Shown here one piece after another: positions 15,954 to 24,337 of a stretch of DNA of 64,000 nucleotides (positions within the stretch are counted from its first letter, which is position 1; the number at the start of each line of letters is the position of its first letter). The notes under the pieces were generated by a model. The model saw only the letters and a program-made list of their open reading frames with translations. It did not search any database and had not been told where the DNA came from. The translations under genes and the position numbers were made by a program. Source of the DNA: Duganella sp. CF458 (GTDB lineage: Bacteria > Pseudomonadota > Gammaproteobacteria > Burkholderiales > Burkholderiaceae_D); assembly GCF_900113115.1 (NCBI RefSeq), contig NZ_FOOF01000024.1, positions 1 to 64,000 on the forward strand. Direction: 5' to 3'.

Positions 15954-18707
15954 ATGCAAAAGACCCTGTTGCTGGTCGATGGTTCCAGCTACCTGTACCG
16001 TGCCTTCCACGCCCTGCCCGACCTGCGCAGCGCCGAAGGCCATCCCACCGGCGCCATGCACGGCATGGTTAATATGCTGCGCCGCCTGCGCGCCGATTTC
16101 CCGGCGGCCTATATTGCCTGTGTGTTCGACGCCAAAGGCAAGACCTTCCGCGACGATATGTATCCCGACTATAAGGCGACCCGCGCGCCGATGCCGGACG
16201 ACTTGCGTCTGCAGATCGAGCCGATCCACGAGGCGGTGCGCGCGATGGGCTGGCCGATCCTGATGGTGGAAGGGGTGGAGGCGGACGACGTGATCGGTAC
16301 CCTGTCGGTGCAGGCCGAGCAGGCTGGCCTGGAGGTGGTGATTTCCACCGGCGACAAGGACCTGGCCCAGCTGGTGACGCCGAAAGTCATGCTGATCAAC
16401 ACCATGACCAACGAGAAGCTGGACGAGGCGGGTGTACTGGCCAAGTTTGGCGTGCCGCCGAACCGCATCATCGATTACCTGACCCTGATCGGCGATACCG
16501 TCGACAACGTGCCGGGCGTGGCCAAGTGCGGTCCGAAAACCGCGTTGAAATGGCTGCAGGAGTACGACAGTCTGGCCGGCATCATGGAAAACGCCGACAA
16601 GATCGGCGGCGTGGTGGGCGGCAACCTGCGCTCGGCGCTGGAATGGCTGCCGAAAGGCCGCGAGCTGATTACCGTGAAGACCGATTGCGACCTGTCGGCG
16701 CACATGATGTCGATTTCCGAATCGCTGGGCGCCAAGGACGAAGACCGTGAGCAGCTGGTTGCCTTCTTCACCAAATACGGTTTCAAGACGCTGCTGCGCG
16801 AGCTGTCCGGCCTGACCCCGGCCGCACCGGCGCCGGGCAGCGCGGGCGCCGCAGCGCCGGCGCCAGGCGCCACGGCCGACCTGTTTGCCGCGCCGCCGGC
16901 CACCATCAGCTACGAAACCGTGCTGACCGAAGAACAACTGGAAGCATGGATCGCGCGCATCGACGCTGCCGAACTGACCGCGCTCGATACCGAAACCACT
17001 TCGCTGGAACCGATGTTGGCCGAGATGGTGGGCATTTCGCTCTCAACCGAGCCGGGCATCGCTTGCTACATCCCGCTGGCGCACCGTTATCCGGACGCGC
17101 CACAGCAACTGCAGCGCGATTGGGTGCTGTCCAAGCTGAAGCCATGGCTGGAAGACGCCACCAAGCCGAAGCTGGGCCAGAACCTGAAGTACGACGCGCA
17201 CATCTTCGCCAACCATGGCGTGACCCTGCGCGGTATCGTGCATGACACGCTGTTGCAGTCGTACGTGTTCGAATCGCACCGCACCCATGACATGGATAGC
17301 CTGGCGTTGCGCCACCTGAATCACAAGACCGTCGCTTACGAAGAGGTATGCGGCAAGGGCGCCAGCCAGATCGGCTTCGACCAGGTCGAGATCGGCCGCG
17401 CCACCGAGTACGCGGCGGAAGATGCCGACATCACGCTGCGCCTGCACCTGGCCATGCACGGCCAGGTCTCCGGTGATGAAGGCCTGACCCGCATCTACAA
17501 CACCATCGAGCTGCCGACCGCCGTGGTGCTGCAAAAGATCGAGCGTAATGGCGTGCTGATCGACGCCGGCCTGCTGGCGACTCAGTCCAATGAGCTTGGG
17601 GCGCGCATCCTCGAACTGGAGCAGAAGGCCTATGAGCTGGCCGGACAGCCGTTCAACCTCGGCTCGCCGAAGCAGATCGGCGAAATCTTCTTCACCAAGC
17701 TCGAATTGCCGGTGGTGAAGAAAACCCCGAGCGGCGCGCCGTCCACCGACGAAGAAGTGCTGCAAAAGCTGGCCGAAGATTATCCGCTGCCGAAAGTGCT
17801 GCTGGAATACCGCGGCATGGCCAAGCTCAAGTCGACCTATACCGACAAGCTGCCGAAGATGATCAACAGGGCCACCGGCCGCGTGCACACCAATTACGCG
17901 CAAGCCGTGGCGATCACCGGCCGCCTGGCGTCGAACGACCCGAACCTGCAGAACATCCCGGTGCGAACTGCCGAAGGCCGCCGCATCCGCGAAGCGTTTA
18001 TCGCGCCGCCTGGCGCGCATATCGTGTCGGCCGACTATTCGCAGATCGAGCTGCGCATCATGGCGCATATCTCGGGCGACGAGGCGATGCTGCGCGCCTT
18101 CCATGAAGGCGAAGACATTCACCGCGCCACCGCGGCGGAAATCTTCGGCGTGGCGCCGGCGGAGGTGCAGCCGGAGCAGCGCCGCTACGCCAAAGTGATC
18201 AACTTCGGCCTGATCTACGGCATGAGCGCCTTTGGCCTGGCCGCCAACCTGGTCATCGACCGCACCGCTGCGCAGAACTACATCGACCGCTATTTCGCCC
18301 GCTTCTCCGGCGTCAAGCGCTATATGGACGAAACCCGTGCCGAAGCCAAGGCGCAGGGCTTTGTGCAGACCGTGTTCGGCCGCCGCTTGTGGCTGCCCGA
18401 GATCAATTCCCCGAACGGCCCGCGCCGCCAGGGCGCCGAGCGCGCGGCGATCAATGCCCCGATGCAGGGCACGGCGGCGGACTTGATCAAGCTGGCCATG
18501 ATCGCGGTGCAGGACTGGCTCGAGCGCGAAGACCTGGCCAGCAAGATGATCATGCAGGTGCACGACGAACTGGTGCTGGAGGTGCCGGATGCTGAACTGG
18601 CCCTAGTCAAGGACATGCTGCCGAAGCTGATGGCAGGCGTGGCGGAACTCAGGGTGCCGTTGGTGGCGGAAGTCGGAGTTGGCTGCAATTGGGAGGAAGC
18701 TCACTAA
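15954..18707 (+). CDS. polA: DNA polymerase I
   Basis: A 917-residue three-domain repair and Okazaki-processing polymerase. The N-terminal 5' nuclease (~1-290) starts MQKTLLLVDGSSYLYRAFHA with the acidic VEADDVIGT. The 3'-5' exonuclease (~315-505) keeps its metal ligands in ALDTETTS, NLKYDAHIF and EYAAEDADIT, so proofreading looks intact. The polymerase (~525-917) has SADYSQIELRIMAH (motif A), KVINFGLIYGMSAFGLA (O helix) and MQVHDELVLEV (motif C). A linker near residue 285-310 is Ala/Pro/Gly-rich. The length is close to E. coli Pol I (928). A perfect palindrome follows the stop. Confidence 0.97.
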   Translation: MQKTLLLVDGSSYLYRAFHALPDLRSAEGHPTGAMHGMVNMLRRLRADFPAAYIACVFDAKGKTFRDDMYPDYKATRAPMPDDLRLQIEPIHEAVRAMGWPILMVEGVEADDVIGTLSVQAEQAGLEVVISTGDKDLAQLVTPKVMLINTMTNEKLDEAGVLAKFGVPPNRIIDYLTLIGDTVDNVPGVAKCGPKTALKWLQEYDSLAGIMENADKIGGVVGGNLRSALEWLPKGRELITVKTDCDLSAHMMSISESLGAKDEDREQLVAFFTKYGFKTLLRELSGLTPAAPAPGSAGAAAPAPGATADLFAAPPATISYETVLTEEQLEAWIARIDAAELTALDTETTSLEPMLAEMVGISLSTEPGIACYIPLAHRYPDAPQQLQRDWVLSKLKPWLEDATKPKLGQNLKYDAHIFANHGVTLRGIVHDTLLQSYVFESHRTHDMDSLALRHLNHKTVAYEEVCGKGASQIGFDQVEIGRATEYAAEDADITLRLHLAMHGQVSGDEGLTRIYNTIELPTAVVLQKIERNGVLIDAGLLATQSNELGARILELEQKAYELAGQPFNLGSPKQIGEIFFTKLELPVVKKTPSGAPSTDEEVLQKLAEDYPLPKVLLEYRGMAKLKSTYTDKLPKMINRATGRVHTNYAQAVAITGRLASNDPNLQNIPVRTAEGRRIREAFIAPPGAHIVSADYSQIELRIMAHISGDEAMLRAFHEGEDIHRATAAEIFGVAPAEVQPEQRRYAKVINFGLIYGMSAFGLAANLVIDRTAAQNYIDRYFARFSGVKRYMDETRAEAKAQGFVQTVFGRRLWLPEINSPNGPRRQGAERAAINAPMQGTAADLIKLAMIAVQDWLEREDLASKMIMQVHDELVLEVPDAELALVKDMLPKLMAGVAELRVPLVAEVGVGCNWEEAH

Positions 18708-18720
18708 AGTTGGCGACCGA

Positions 18721-18754
18721 TGCCAAAAATTGTCAGTGCTGACAATTTTTGGCA
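18721..18754. terminator. Perfect 34-bp palindrome after polA
   Basis: TGCCAAAAATTGTCAG and CTGACAATTTTTGGCA are exact reverse complements separated by TG. It begins 13 bp after the polA stop and ends 34 bp before the next start. As RNA it would form a very stable hairpin; the internal T run and lack of a trailing U tract make it an unusual terminator. As DNA it could be an operator for the hydrolase gene at 18789. Confidence 0.55.
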
Positions 18755-18788
18755 GCCATCCCCGACAAACCTTGTCAACTTACTTGAA

Positions 18789-19532
18789 ATGACAACAATA
18801 AAAGATTCACAAGTTGACGCCACAATTCATGTCACGGTGGACGGCCAATCAGTGCCGGTTTTCCTCGCCCACCCGCAAGGCGGGACTGCGCTGCCGGTGA
18901 TTCTGGTGATTTCCGAGATCTTTGGTGTACACGAGCACATCGCCGAGGTCGTGCGCCGTTTCGCCAAGGCGGGCTACCTGGCGCTGGCGCCGGACCTGTT
19001 CGTGCGCCAGGGCGATGCCAGCCGCGAACAAGCGATCCCGGCCCTGATGGCAAATATTGTCCGCAAAACACCGGATGCGCAGGTGATGAGGGACCTGGAT
19101 GCGGTAGTGGAGTGGGCGCGCACTTACGGCGCGGACGTTGAGCGGCTTGGTGTCACCGGTTTTTGCTACGGCGGCCGCATCACCTGGCTGTACAGCCACC
19201 ATAATCCGCAAGTCAAGGCCGGCGTGGCCTGGTATGGCCGCCTGGTGGCCGAACGCACCAGCAACTGGCCCACGCTGCCGGTCGATATCGCGCCGGACCT
19301 GGCCGTGCCGGTGCTGGGGCTGTATGGCGGCAAGGACGAGCTGATCCCGCTCGAGACGGTGGAGCGGATGCGTGCCGCGCTGGCCCGGGGCGGCAGCCAG
19401 TCGACGATCCACGTCTACCCCGAGGCGCCCCATGGCTTCCATGCCGACTACCGGCCCGAATACCGTCTGGACGACGCACAGGACGGCTGGCAGCGGGCCA
19501 TGGCCTGGTTCAAAGCCCATGGTGTGGCTTAA
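18789..19532 (+). CDS. Dienelactone hydrolase family protein
   Basis: A 247-residue alpha/beta hydrolase of the carboxymethylenebutenolidase type. The nucleophile is Cys in GVTGFCYGGR, the acid is Asp in LYGGKDELIP, and the base is His in EAPHGFHADYRPEY, the Cys-Asp-His triad of the family. The N-terminal strand-helix has ISEIFGVHEHIAEVVRRFA. No signal peptide, so cytosolic. The chosen ATG (MTTIKDSQVD) leaves the palindrome outside the gene; an ATG at 18720 would place it inside. The physiological substrate is uncertain because many family members are not in aromatic degradation. Confidence 0.9.
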   Translation: MTTIKDSQVDATIHVTVDGQSVPVFLAHPQGGTALPVILVISEIFGVHEHIAEVVRRFAKAGYLALAPDLFVRQGDASREQAIPALMANIVRKTPDAQVMRDLDAVVEWARTYGADVERLGVTGFCYGGRITWLYSHHNPQVKAGVAWYGRLVAERTSNWPTLPVDIAPDLAVPVLGLYGGKDELIPLETVERMRAALARGGSQSTIHVYPEAPHGFHADYRPEYRLDDAQDGWQRAMAWFKAHGVA

Positions 19533-19590
19533 GTTAGCGAAAAATGCGGCAGGGCGGTAAAATGCCCGGTTTGCACGCGAAGGAAGCACC

Positions 19591-20376
19591 ATCGACCCCG
19601 TCCTGACCTCCATCCTGCTGGCCACTACGATTGCCGGCGTTGCCAGTATTACGGCAGCGGCGGTGTTTTCGTTCGCCCTGCTGTCGAAGGTGGTCGAGAA
19701 AATGGTCAGCCTGTCGGTCGGCATCATGCTGTCCACTTCGCTGCTGCACGCGCTGCCGGAAGCGTTTGAGTCGGGTACCGACCCGCGCCACCTGTTCGGC
19801 GCGCTGCTGGCCGGCCTGCTGGCCTTCTTCCTGCTTGAAAAACTGGCAATCCTGCGCCATTCGCACCACCACGAACACGACGGCCACCATCACCACCATG
19901 GCCACGACAAGGCAGAAGCCGGCCGCGCCGGCTGGATGATCCTGCTGGGCGATGGCATGCACAATTTCACCGACGGCATCCTGATCGCGGCGGCGTTCCT
20001 GGCCAACCCGCAGCTCGGCATCGTCACTGGCGTCGCCATCATCGCCCATGAAATTCCGCAGGAAATCGGCGATTTCATCGTGCTGCTCAATGCCGGTTTC
20101 TCGCGCACCCGTGCTTATGTCTACAACCTGCTGTGCAGCCTGCTGTCCGTCGCCGGCGGCGTGCTCGGCTACTACACCCTGGATCAGGCCACCAACCTGA
20201 TCCCCTACGTGCTGGTGTTTGCCTCCTCGGGCTTCATCTACATCGCGGTCAGCGACCTGATGCCCCAAATGCAGCGCCGCGCCACCATGCGCGAAACCAT
20301 TCCGCAGGTTTTCTTAATTGCACTTGGTGTTGTAATTGTGCTATTCCTTACTTCCATCGCGCACGATACGCATTGA
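19591..20376 (+). CDS. ZIP-family divalent metal transporter, apparent ATC start
   Basis: An inner-membrane protein of about 262 residues that would import Zn(II) or related metals. The His-rich loop reads HSHHHEHDGHHHHHGH. The metal site helices are GDGMHNFTDGILIAAAF (HNxxD) and AIIAHEIPQEIGDF (HExPxE). The first in-frame GTG (19663) would remove the first membrane helix. The frame is open upstream, and ATC at 19591, preceded by AAGGAA, gives (M)DPVLTSILLATTIAGVAS, the normal ZIP start. No in-frame ATG, GTG or TTG lies between the stop at 19558 and 19663. I therefore infer initiation at ATC, or a point mutation or sequencing error. Confidence 0.85.
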   Translation: MDPVLTSILLATTIAGVASITAAAVFSFALLSKVVEKMVSLSVGIMLSTSLLHALPEAFESGTDPRHLFGALLAGLLAFFLLEKLAILRHSHHHEHDGHHHHHGHDKAEAGRAGWMILLGDGMHNFTDGILIAAAFLANPQLGIVTGVAIIAHEIPQEIGDFIVLLNAGFSRTRAYVYNLLCSLLSVAGGVLGYYTLDQATNLIPYVLVFASSGFIYIAVSDLMPQMQRRATMRETIPQVFLIALGVVIVLFLTSIAHDTH

Positions 20377-20431
20377 ACTATTACGCATTGGCATCATTTT
20401 TGCTACGCTTACGGGGATAGGAGATTGCCCC

Positions 20432-21034
20432 ATGCTTGAAAATTCGACCGAACACCACACTGCAGATGCCCTGATGGCCGCTTTCCAGCGCGGCGCGGGG
20501 GTGCAACCTAACTGGCAACTGACGCCGGAATTCATGGAAATGCTGGGAAAACTGGTCGGCACATCGATTAGCGGCGCGCATAGCCTGCTGCTGAATCGCG
20601 CTGAGCTCAAGCGCAATATCCACGCCGATGCCACCGTCGTCGTCGTGCGCAACAACAATCCGCTGAAATTCCTGCCCGACAGCCAGGCCGCCAAGACCCA
20701 GATGCTGCGCAAGAAGATGCCCGGCTTTATGGGCCCGGTGGAAGCATTGGAAGATGCCTTCGCCGACCTGTCGGCCCACCAGAAATGCGTGAAAGCCGGC
20801 ATGGAAGGCGCCGTCGCGGAAGCGCTGGCGCGCGTCTCGCCGCAGACGGTCGAGGAGAAACAGAAGCGCGGCGTGCTGGGCACGATGCTGCCGTTGGCGC
20901 GCAAGGCAGCCTTGTGGGATAGCTACCGCGCCAGCCACGCGGCCCTGGTCAAGGCCACTGCTGCCGACTTCAACGCCACCTTGGGCGACGCTTTCCTGAG
21001 CGCTTATGAGCGCCACCAGGACGAGATGGAATAA
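20432..21034 (+). CDS. TagH-like type VI secretion protein lacking the FHA domain
   Basis: A 200-residue helical protein matching the C-terminal domain of the T6SS FHA protein (TagH/Fha). Signs are MEMLGKLVGTSISGAHSLLL then RAELKR, NNNPLKFLPDSQAAKTQML, and FMGPVEALEDAFADLSAHQ. The N-terminal phosphothreonine-binding FHA domain is absent, so it cannot bind phosphopeptides by that route. The ATG at 20432 follows GGAGA; the longer frame to 20336 reads into the ZIP gene. It heads a four-gene signalling run. Confidence 0.82.
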   Translation: MLENSTEHHTADALMAAFQRGAGVQPNWQLTPEFMEMLGKLVGTSISGAHSLLLNRAELKRNIHADATVVVVRNNNPLKFLPDSQAAKTQMLRKKMPGFMGPVEALEDAFADLSAHQKCVKAGMEGAVAEALARVSPQTVEEKQKRGVLGTMLPLARKAALWDSYRASHAALVKATAADFNATLGDAFLSAYERHQDEME

Positions 21035-21044
21035 GGAGTCAGCG

Positions 21045-21815
21045 ATGGCCGATATGCCCCAGCGCATTGCGCTCAGCGTCGCGGAGGTTACCTCCGTTGG
21101 CGGACGTGCATCCAACCAGGATGCCATTGGCCGTGCCGAGCGCGGTGAACTGGCTTGCTTCGTCGTCTCCGACGGCGCGGGCGGCCACGAGGGTGGCGAA
21201 GTCGCGTCGCAGACGGTGGTGCAATCGGTCTTGGCCAATTTCAGCGAGCACCCCGATTTCAGCGCCGACGCCACGCCGGCCATGGTGGCTGAAGCGGCGA
21301 TCGCGGTAGCACGCAGCAAGAAGCAACGCCCAACCCTGCAGGGCATGAGCGCCACCGTGGCGCTGGCGCTGGTGGACCGTGCCGGCTCCCAGGCGACCTG
21401 GGCCCACATGGGCGACACCCGCATTTACCTGTTCCGCCGTGGGCGCCTGTTGCATGCAACGCGCGACCACAGCATGGTGCAGCAGATGATCGATGCCGGC
21501 CTGGCCGCAGGCGCCGATCCGCGCAGCCATCCCAAGCGCAATGTGTTGTATGCTGCGATTGGTACCGACAATGAAGTGCAGCCGTCCGTGATGCCGCCGA
21601 TGGCGCTGCGCGCCGGCGATGCGATCCTGATCTGCACCGACGGCCTGTGGGAATGGGTGGCCGAGCCACAGATGGAATTGCTGCTGGCAAAAGCAGGCAG
21701 CGCGCAGGAATGGCTGAGCGCCATCTGCGCCCTGGCCGACGAGCGCGCGGGCCTGGTGCACAAGGCCCGCGATAATTACAGCGCGCAGGCGATCTTTATT
21801 GGTGAAGCTCCATGA
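21045..21815 (+). CDS. PP2C-type Ser/Thr phosphatase (T6SS PppA-like)
   Basis: A 256-residue cytosolic metal-dependent phosphatase. Metal ligands appear in GRASNQDAIG, VVSDGAGGHEGGE, and the later ICTDGLWEWV and HKARDNYSAQ. It would remove phosphate from threonines of the kinase encoded next, as PppA opposes PpkA in type VI secretion. AAGGAG precedes the ATG. The stop overlaps the kinase start by 4 bp. Confidence 0.92.
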   Translation: MADMPQRIALSVAEVTSVGGRASNQDAIGRAERGELACFVVSDGAGGHEGGEVASQTVVQSVLANFSEHPDFSADATPAMVAEAAIAVARSKKQRPTLQGMSATVALALVDRAGSQATWAHMGDTRIYLFRRGRLLHATRDHSMVQQMIDAGLAAGADPRSHPKRNVLYAAIGTDNEVQPSVMPPMALRAGDAILICTDGLWEWVAEPQMELLLAKAGSAQEWLSAICALADERAGLVHKARDNYSAQAIFIGEAP

Positions 21816-23536
21816 ACAAAGCAGTCGAACTGCCTAACAGCCTGCCAATCGGCACCCGCGTCGCGGAATTCGAGATCCGCGAAGTGATCGGGGAGGGCGG
21901 TTTCGGCATCGTCTACCTCGCCTTCGACCATTCGCTGCAACGCACGGTGGCAATCAAGGAGTACATGCCGTCGGCCCTGGCCGCGCGCGCCAACGACAAT
22001 ACGGTGACCGTGCGCTCCAAGCGCCATGCGGAAGCATTCGGCGCCGGCCTGCGCAGCTTCATCAACGAAGCGCGCCTGCTGGCCCAATTCGACCACCCGG
22101 CGCTGGTCAAGGTGTACCGCTTCTGGGAATCGCATGGCACGGCTTACATGGCCATGCGCTACTACGAAGGCCGCACCTTCAAGTCGGTGGTGCGCGACAA
22201 CCCGGAGCTGGTGAACGAAGCATGGCTCAAGCGCCTGCTGCAGCCGGTGCTGGGCGCCCTGGAAGCGCTGTACGCGGCCCAGATCCTGCACCGCGACGTA
22301 TCGCCTGAAAACATCATGATCCAGCCGGATGGCCAGCCCGTGCTGCTCGACTTCGGCGCCGCGCGCCAGATCGTGCAGGACATGGCGCAGTCGCTGACCG
22401 TGATCCTGAAGCCGGGCTTTGCGCCGGTCGAGCAATACGCCGATGACGAATCGATGCGCCAGGGACCCTGGACCGATATCTATTCGCTGTCGGCCGTGAT
22501 GTACGCCGCGATCACCGGCAAGGCGCCGCCGGCAGCGGTGGCGCGCATGCTGAACGACCCGATCGAGCCGCTGGCGATCAGCGGGCGCGAAGGCTACAGC
22601 AACCAGTTCCTCGAAGCGATCGACCGCGGCATGGCCGTGCGCCCGGAAATCCGTCCGCAATCGATCGCCGAATTTTCCGCACTGCTCGGCTTTGATGCCG
22701 CCGCGGCTGCCGCCGCTCCGGCAGCCGACAGCAGCAGCGCGCCTGCCGCCGCCGACGCCCCAGCCGAAGCGGCAGAGGCCAGTGCCGCCAGCGCAGCTTC
22801 GGACGGCGCCGCGCGCCGCAGCCGCTCGCGCTCCGCCCGCAGCGCCGAGAAGGGCGCGCCGGGTTCCGCTGAGGCCAGCGCCAGTTCGAGCCCGAGCGCA
22901 AGCTCGCCGTTTGATTCGGGCCGGCGCTCCAGCCGCAACAAGACCAGCAGCAAGGCGGGCAAACAGGCGGCGCCCGTGGCAGGCAGCTCGCGCCCATCGA
23001 CCAATATGATCGCCGGCGGCCTTTGCGCCCTGGCCTTGCTGGTCATTGGCATTTCGTGGTTTGCCGACGGCAGCCCGGTCAAGCCGGCCGCGCCGGAAGT
23101 GGCCAGTGCACAGGTGGTAGTGGCCGGCAGCGCAAGCGGCGAAGCCCCCGCCGCCGCTGAACCGGCAAGCGCGGTGGCTGCCGCCAGCGTGCCTGACGCG
23201 GATCCGCTGGCTGCCGTTGCCGGCAGCAGCGCCAACGCATCCGCATCGGCAGGCGCGGTACCCGTCGCCGCGCCAGTGGAACAAGCCGCGCCCACCGCCG
23301 CAGCAGCCGCAGCTTCCGCGCCCACCACGGGCACGCTCAGCATCGCTGTGCAGCCGTGGGCTACAATTTACGTCGATGGCGTCCAGAAAGGCATCACCCC
23401 GCCTTTGAAAAAACTGACGCTGCCGCTGGGCGAACATGAAGTACGCCTCGAAAACCCCAACTTCCCGGCCTATGTCCAGAAAATCAATGTGGACGCCAGG
23501 AAGCCGGTCACCATCAAGCATGACTTTGGACAATGA
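21812..23536 (+). CDS. Membrane Ser/Thr protein kinase with C-terminal PEGA domain (PpkA-like)
   Basis: A 574-residue kinase. Residues ~18-285 are the Hanks kinase: Gly loop GEGGFGIVY, Lys49 in VAIKEYMP, catalytic loop HRDVSPENIM (His160) and DFGAAR near 180. The usual HRDLKPEN Lys is replaced by Ser, as in a known subset of bacterial kinases. Residues ~290-395 are an Ala/Ser-rich linker, then one membrane helix (~398-418), an Ala/Pro-rich periplasmic linker, and a PEGA-type beta domain (~505-574, GTLSIAVQPWATIYVDGVQK). The kinase is cytosolic and the PEGA domain periplasmic. It overlaps both neighbours by 4 bp. Confidence 0.92.
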   Translation: MNKAVELPNSLPIGTRVAEFEIREVIGEGGFGIVYLAFDHSLQRTVAIKEYMPSALAARANDNTVTVRSKRHAEAFGAGLRSFINEARLLAQFDHPALVKVYRFWESHGTAYMAMRYYEGRTFKSVVRDNPELVNEAWLKRLLQPVLGALEALYAAQILHRDVSPENIMIQPDGQPVLLDFGAARQIVQDMAQSLTVILKPGFAPVEQYADDESMRQGPWTDIYSLSAVMYAAITGKAPPAAVARMLNDPIEPLAISGREGYSNQFLEAIDRGMAVRPEIRPQSIAEFSALLGFDAAAAAAAPAADSSSAPAAADAPAEAAEASAASAASDGAARRSRSRSARSAEKGAPGSAEASASSSPSASSPFDSGRRSSRNKTSSKAGKQAAPVAGSSRPSTNMIAGGLCALALLVIGISWFADGSPVKPAAPEVASAQVVVAGSASGEAPAAAEPASAVAAASVPDADPLAAVAGSSANASASAGAVPVAAPVEQAAPTAAAAAASAPTTGTLSIAVQPWATIYVDGVQKGITPPLKKLTLPLGEHEVRLENPNFPAYVQKINVDARKPVTIKHDFGQ

Positions 23537-23997
23537 AGAATAAGATTTTCCTGATCGCCGCCACACTGTTGCTGGCCGGCTGCGAATCCTTCGGCCCGTT
23601 GCAAGACAAGCCGGCCGCCCCTACTGCCAAGGAAACCGCCCCGGCGCCGGTCAAGAAACCGAGCCCGCCGCCTGCGCCAGCGGAACCCGAAGTGTCGGAC
23701 GCGCGCAAGGCACTGAACGCCGGTATCGAGATGTACAAGGCCGGCAATTTCAACGGCGCCATCAAGCAACTCGGCGCGCCGGAACTGGCCAACGCCGACA
23801 AGCCGCTGCAATTGGAGGCGCTGAAATACACGGCCTTCAGCTACTGCGTTACCAACCGCACCACGCTGTGCCGCCAGCAGTTCGTCAAGGCCTTCAAGCT
23901 GGACAAGTCCTTCGACCTGAGCGCGGGCGAAAAAGGCCATCCTTTGTGGACGCCGTCTTTCGAGCGCGCCCGTAAAGAAGCTGCAAAAAAAAAGTAA
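23533..23997 (+). CDS. TssQ-family T6SS-associated lipoprotein
   Basis: A 154-residue lipoprotein with signal MKNKIFLIAATLLLAGC and a lipobox LLAGC (Cys17). A Pro/Ala-rich spacer is followed by a helical TPR-like region with LNAGIEMYKAGNFNGAIKQL and AFSYCVTNRTTLCRQQFVKA. This matches lipoproteins named TssQ that accompany T6SS phospho-signalling genes in betaproteobacteria. It is coupled to the kinase by ATGA overlap. It probably sits at the envelope where the PEGA domain is exposed. Confidence 0.85.
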   Translation: MKNKIFLIAATLLLAGCESFGPLQDKPAAPTAKETAPAPVKKPSPPPAPAEPEVSDARKALNAGIEMYKAGNFNGAIKQLGAPELANADKPLQLEALKYTAFSYCVTNRTTLCRQQFVKAFKLDKSFDLSAGEKGHPLWTPSFERARKEAAKKK

Positions 23998-24000
23998 GTG

Positions 24001-24186
24001 CTAGTGAACGACGCGCAATGACGGGGTGTGACGCAACAAGTTCATGATCTCGTCATCCCGGAAGCCATTCTGCTTCAGGAAGATCCAGGCATGAATGCTG
24101 CCCGCTTCCCCATTGATGCGCATGGCAATCTGGACGATGTCCTGGGTTTCGAATTCCACGGCCGCCAGTTCTGTTCTGATTTTCAT
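24001..24186 (-). CDS. Small unknown protein
   Basis: A 61-residue frame starting MKIRTELAAVEFETQDIVQI, then AMRINGEAGSIHAWIFLKQN and FRDDEIMNLLRHTPSLRVVH. The residue pattern (strand, basic strand, amphipathic helix) looks like a real small domain. A weak AGAG lies before the ATG. It is convergent with the lipoprotein gene, 3 bp apart. It could be a chance frame, but no gene competes on the other strand. Confidence 0.55.
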   Translation of the reverse strand: MKIRTELAAVEFETQDIVQIAMRINGEAGSIHAWIFLKQNGFRDDEIMNLLRHTPSLRVVH

Positions 24187-24337
24187 ATGTTTGCTCTCGC
24201 AACAAGACCGTTATCCCGGCGAACTCCCAAGAACATAGTCACACTTTCCCACCCAAATTTCCAACGAAAAGCGGGCCGATGCGGCAAGCGCGCCACGTTG
24301 TAATACACTTGTCACAATCTTTTCTTAGGCTGGCATC

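Noticed and set aside
17043..18563. A 506-codon frame opposite polA
   Set aside because: It is the reverse-strand shadow of the polymerase domain and has no recognisable protein features.
21776..23566. A 596-codon minus-strand frame opposite the kinase
   Set aside because: It covers the kinase gene completely and has only low-complexity Gly/Ala/Arg sequence.
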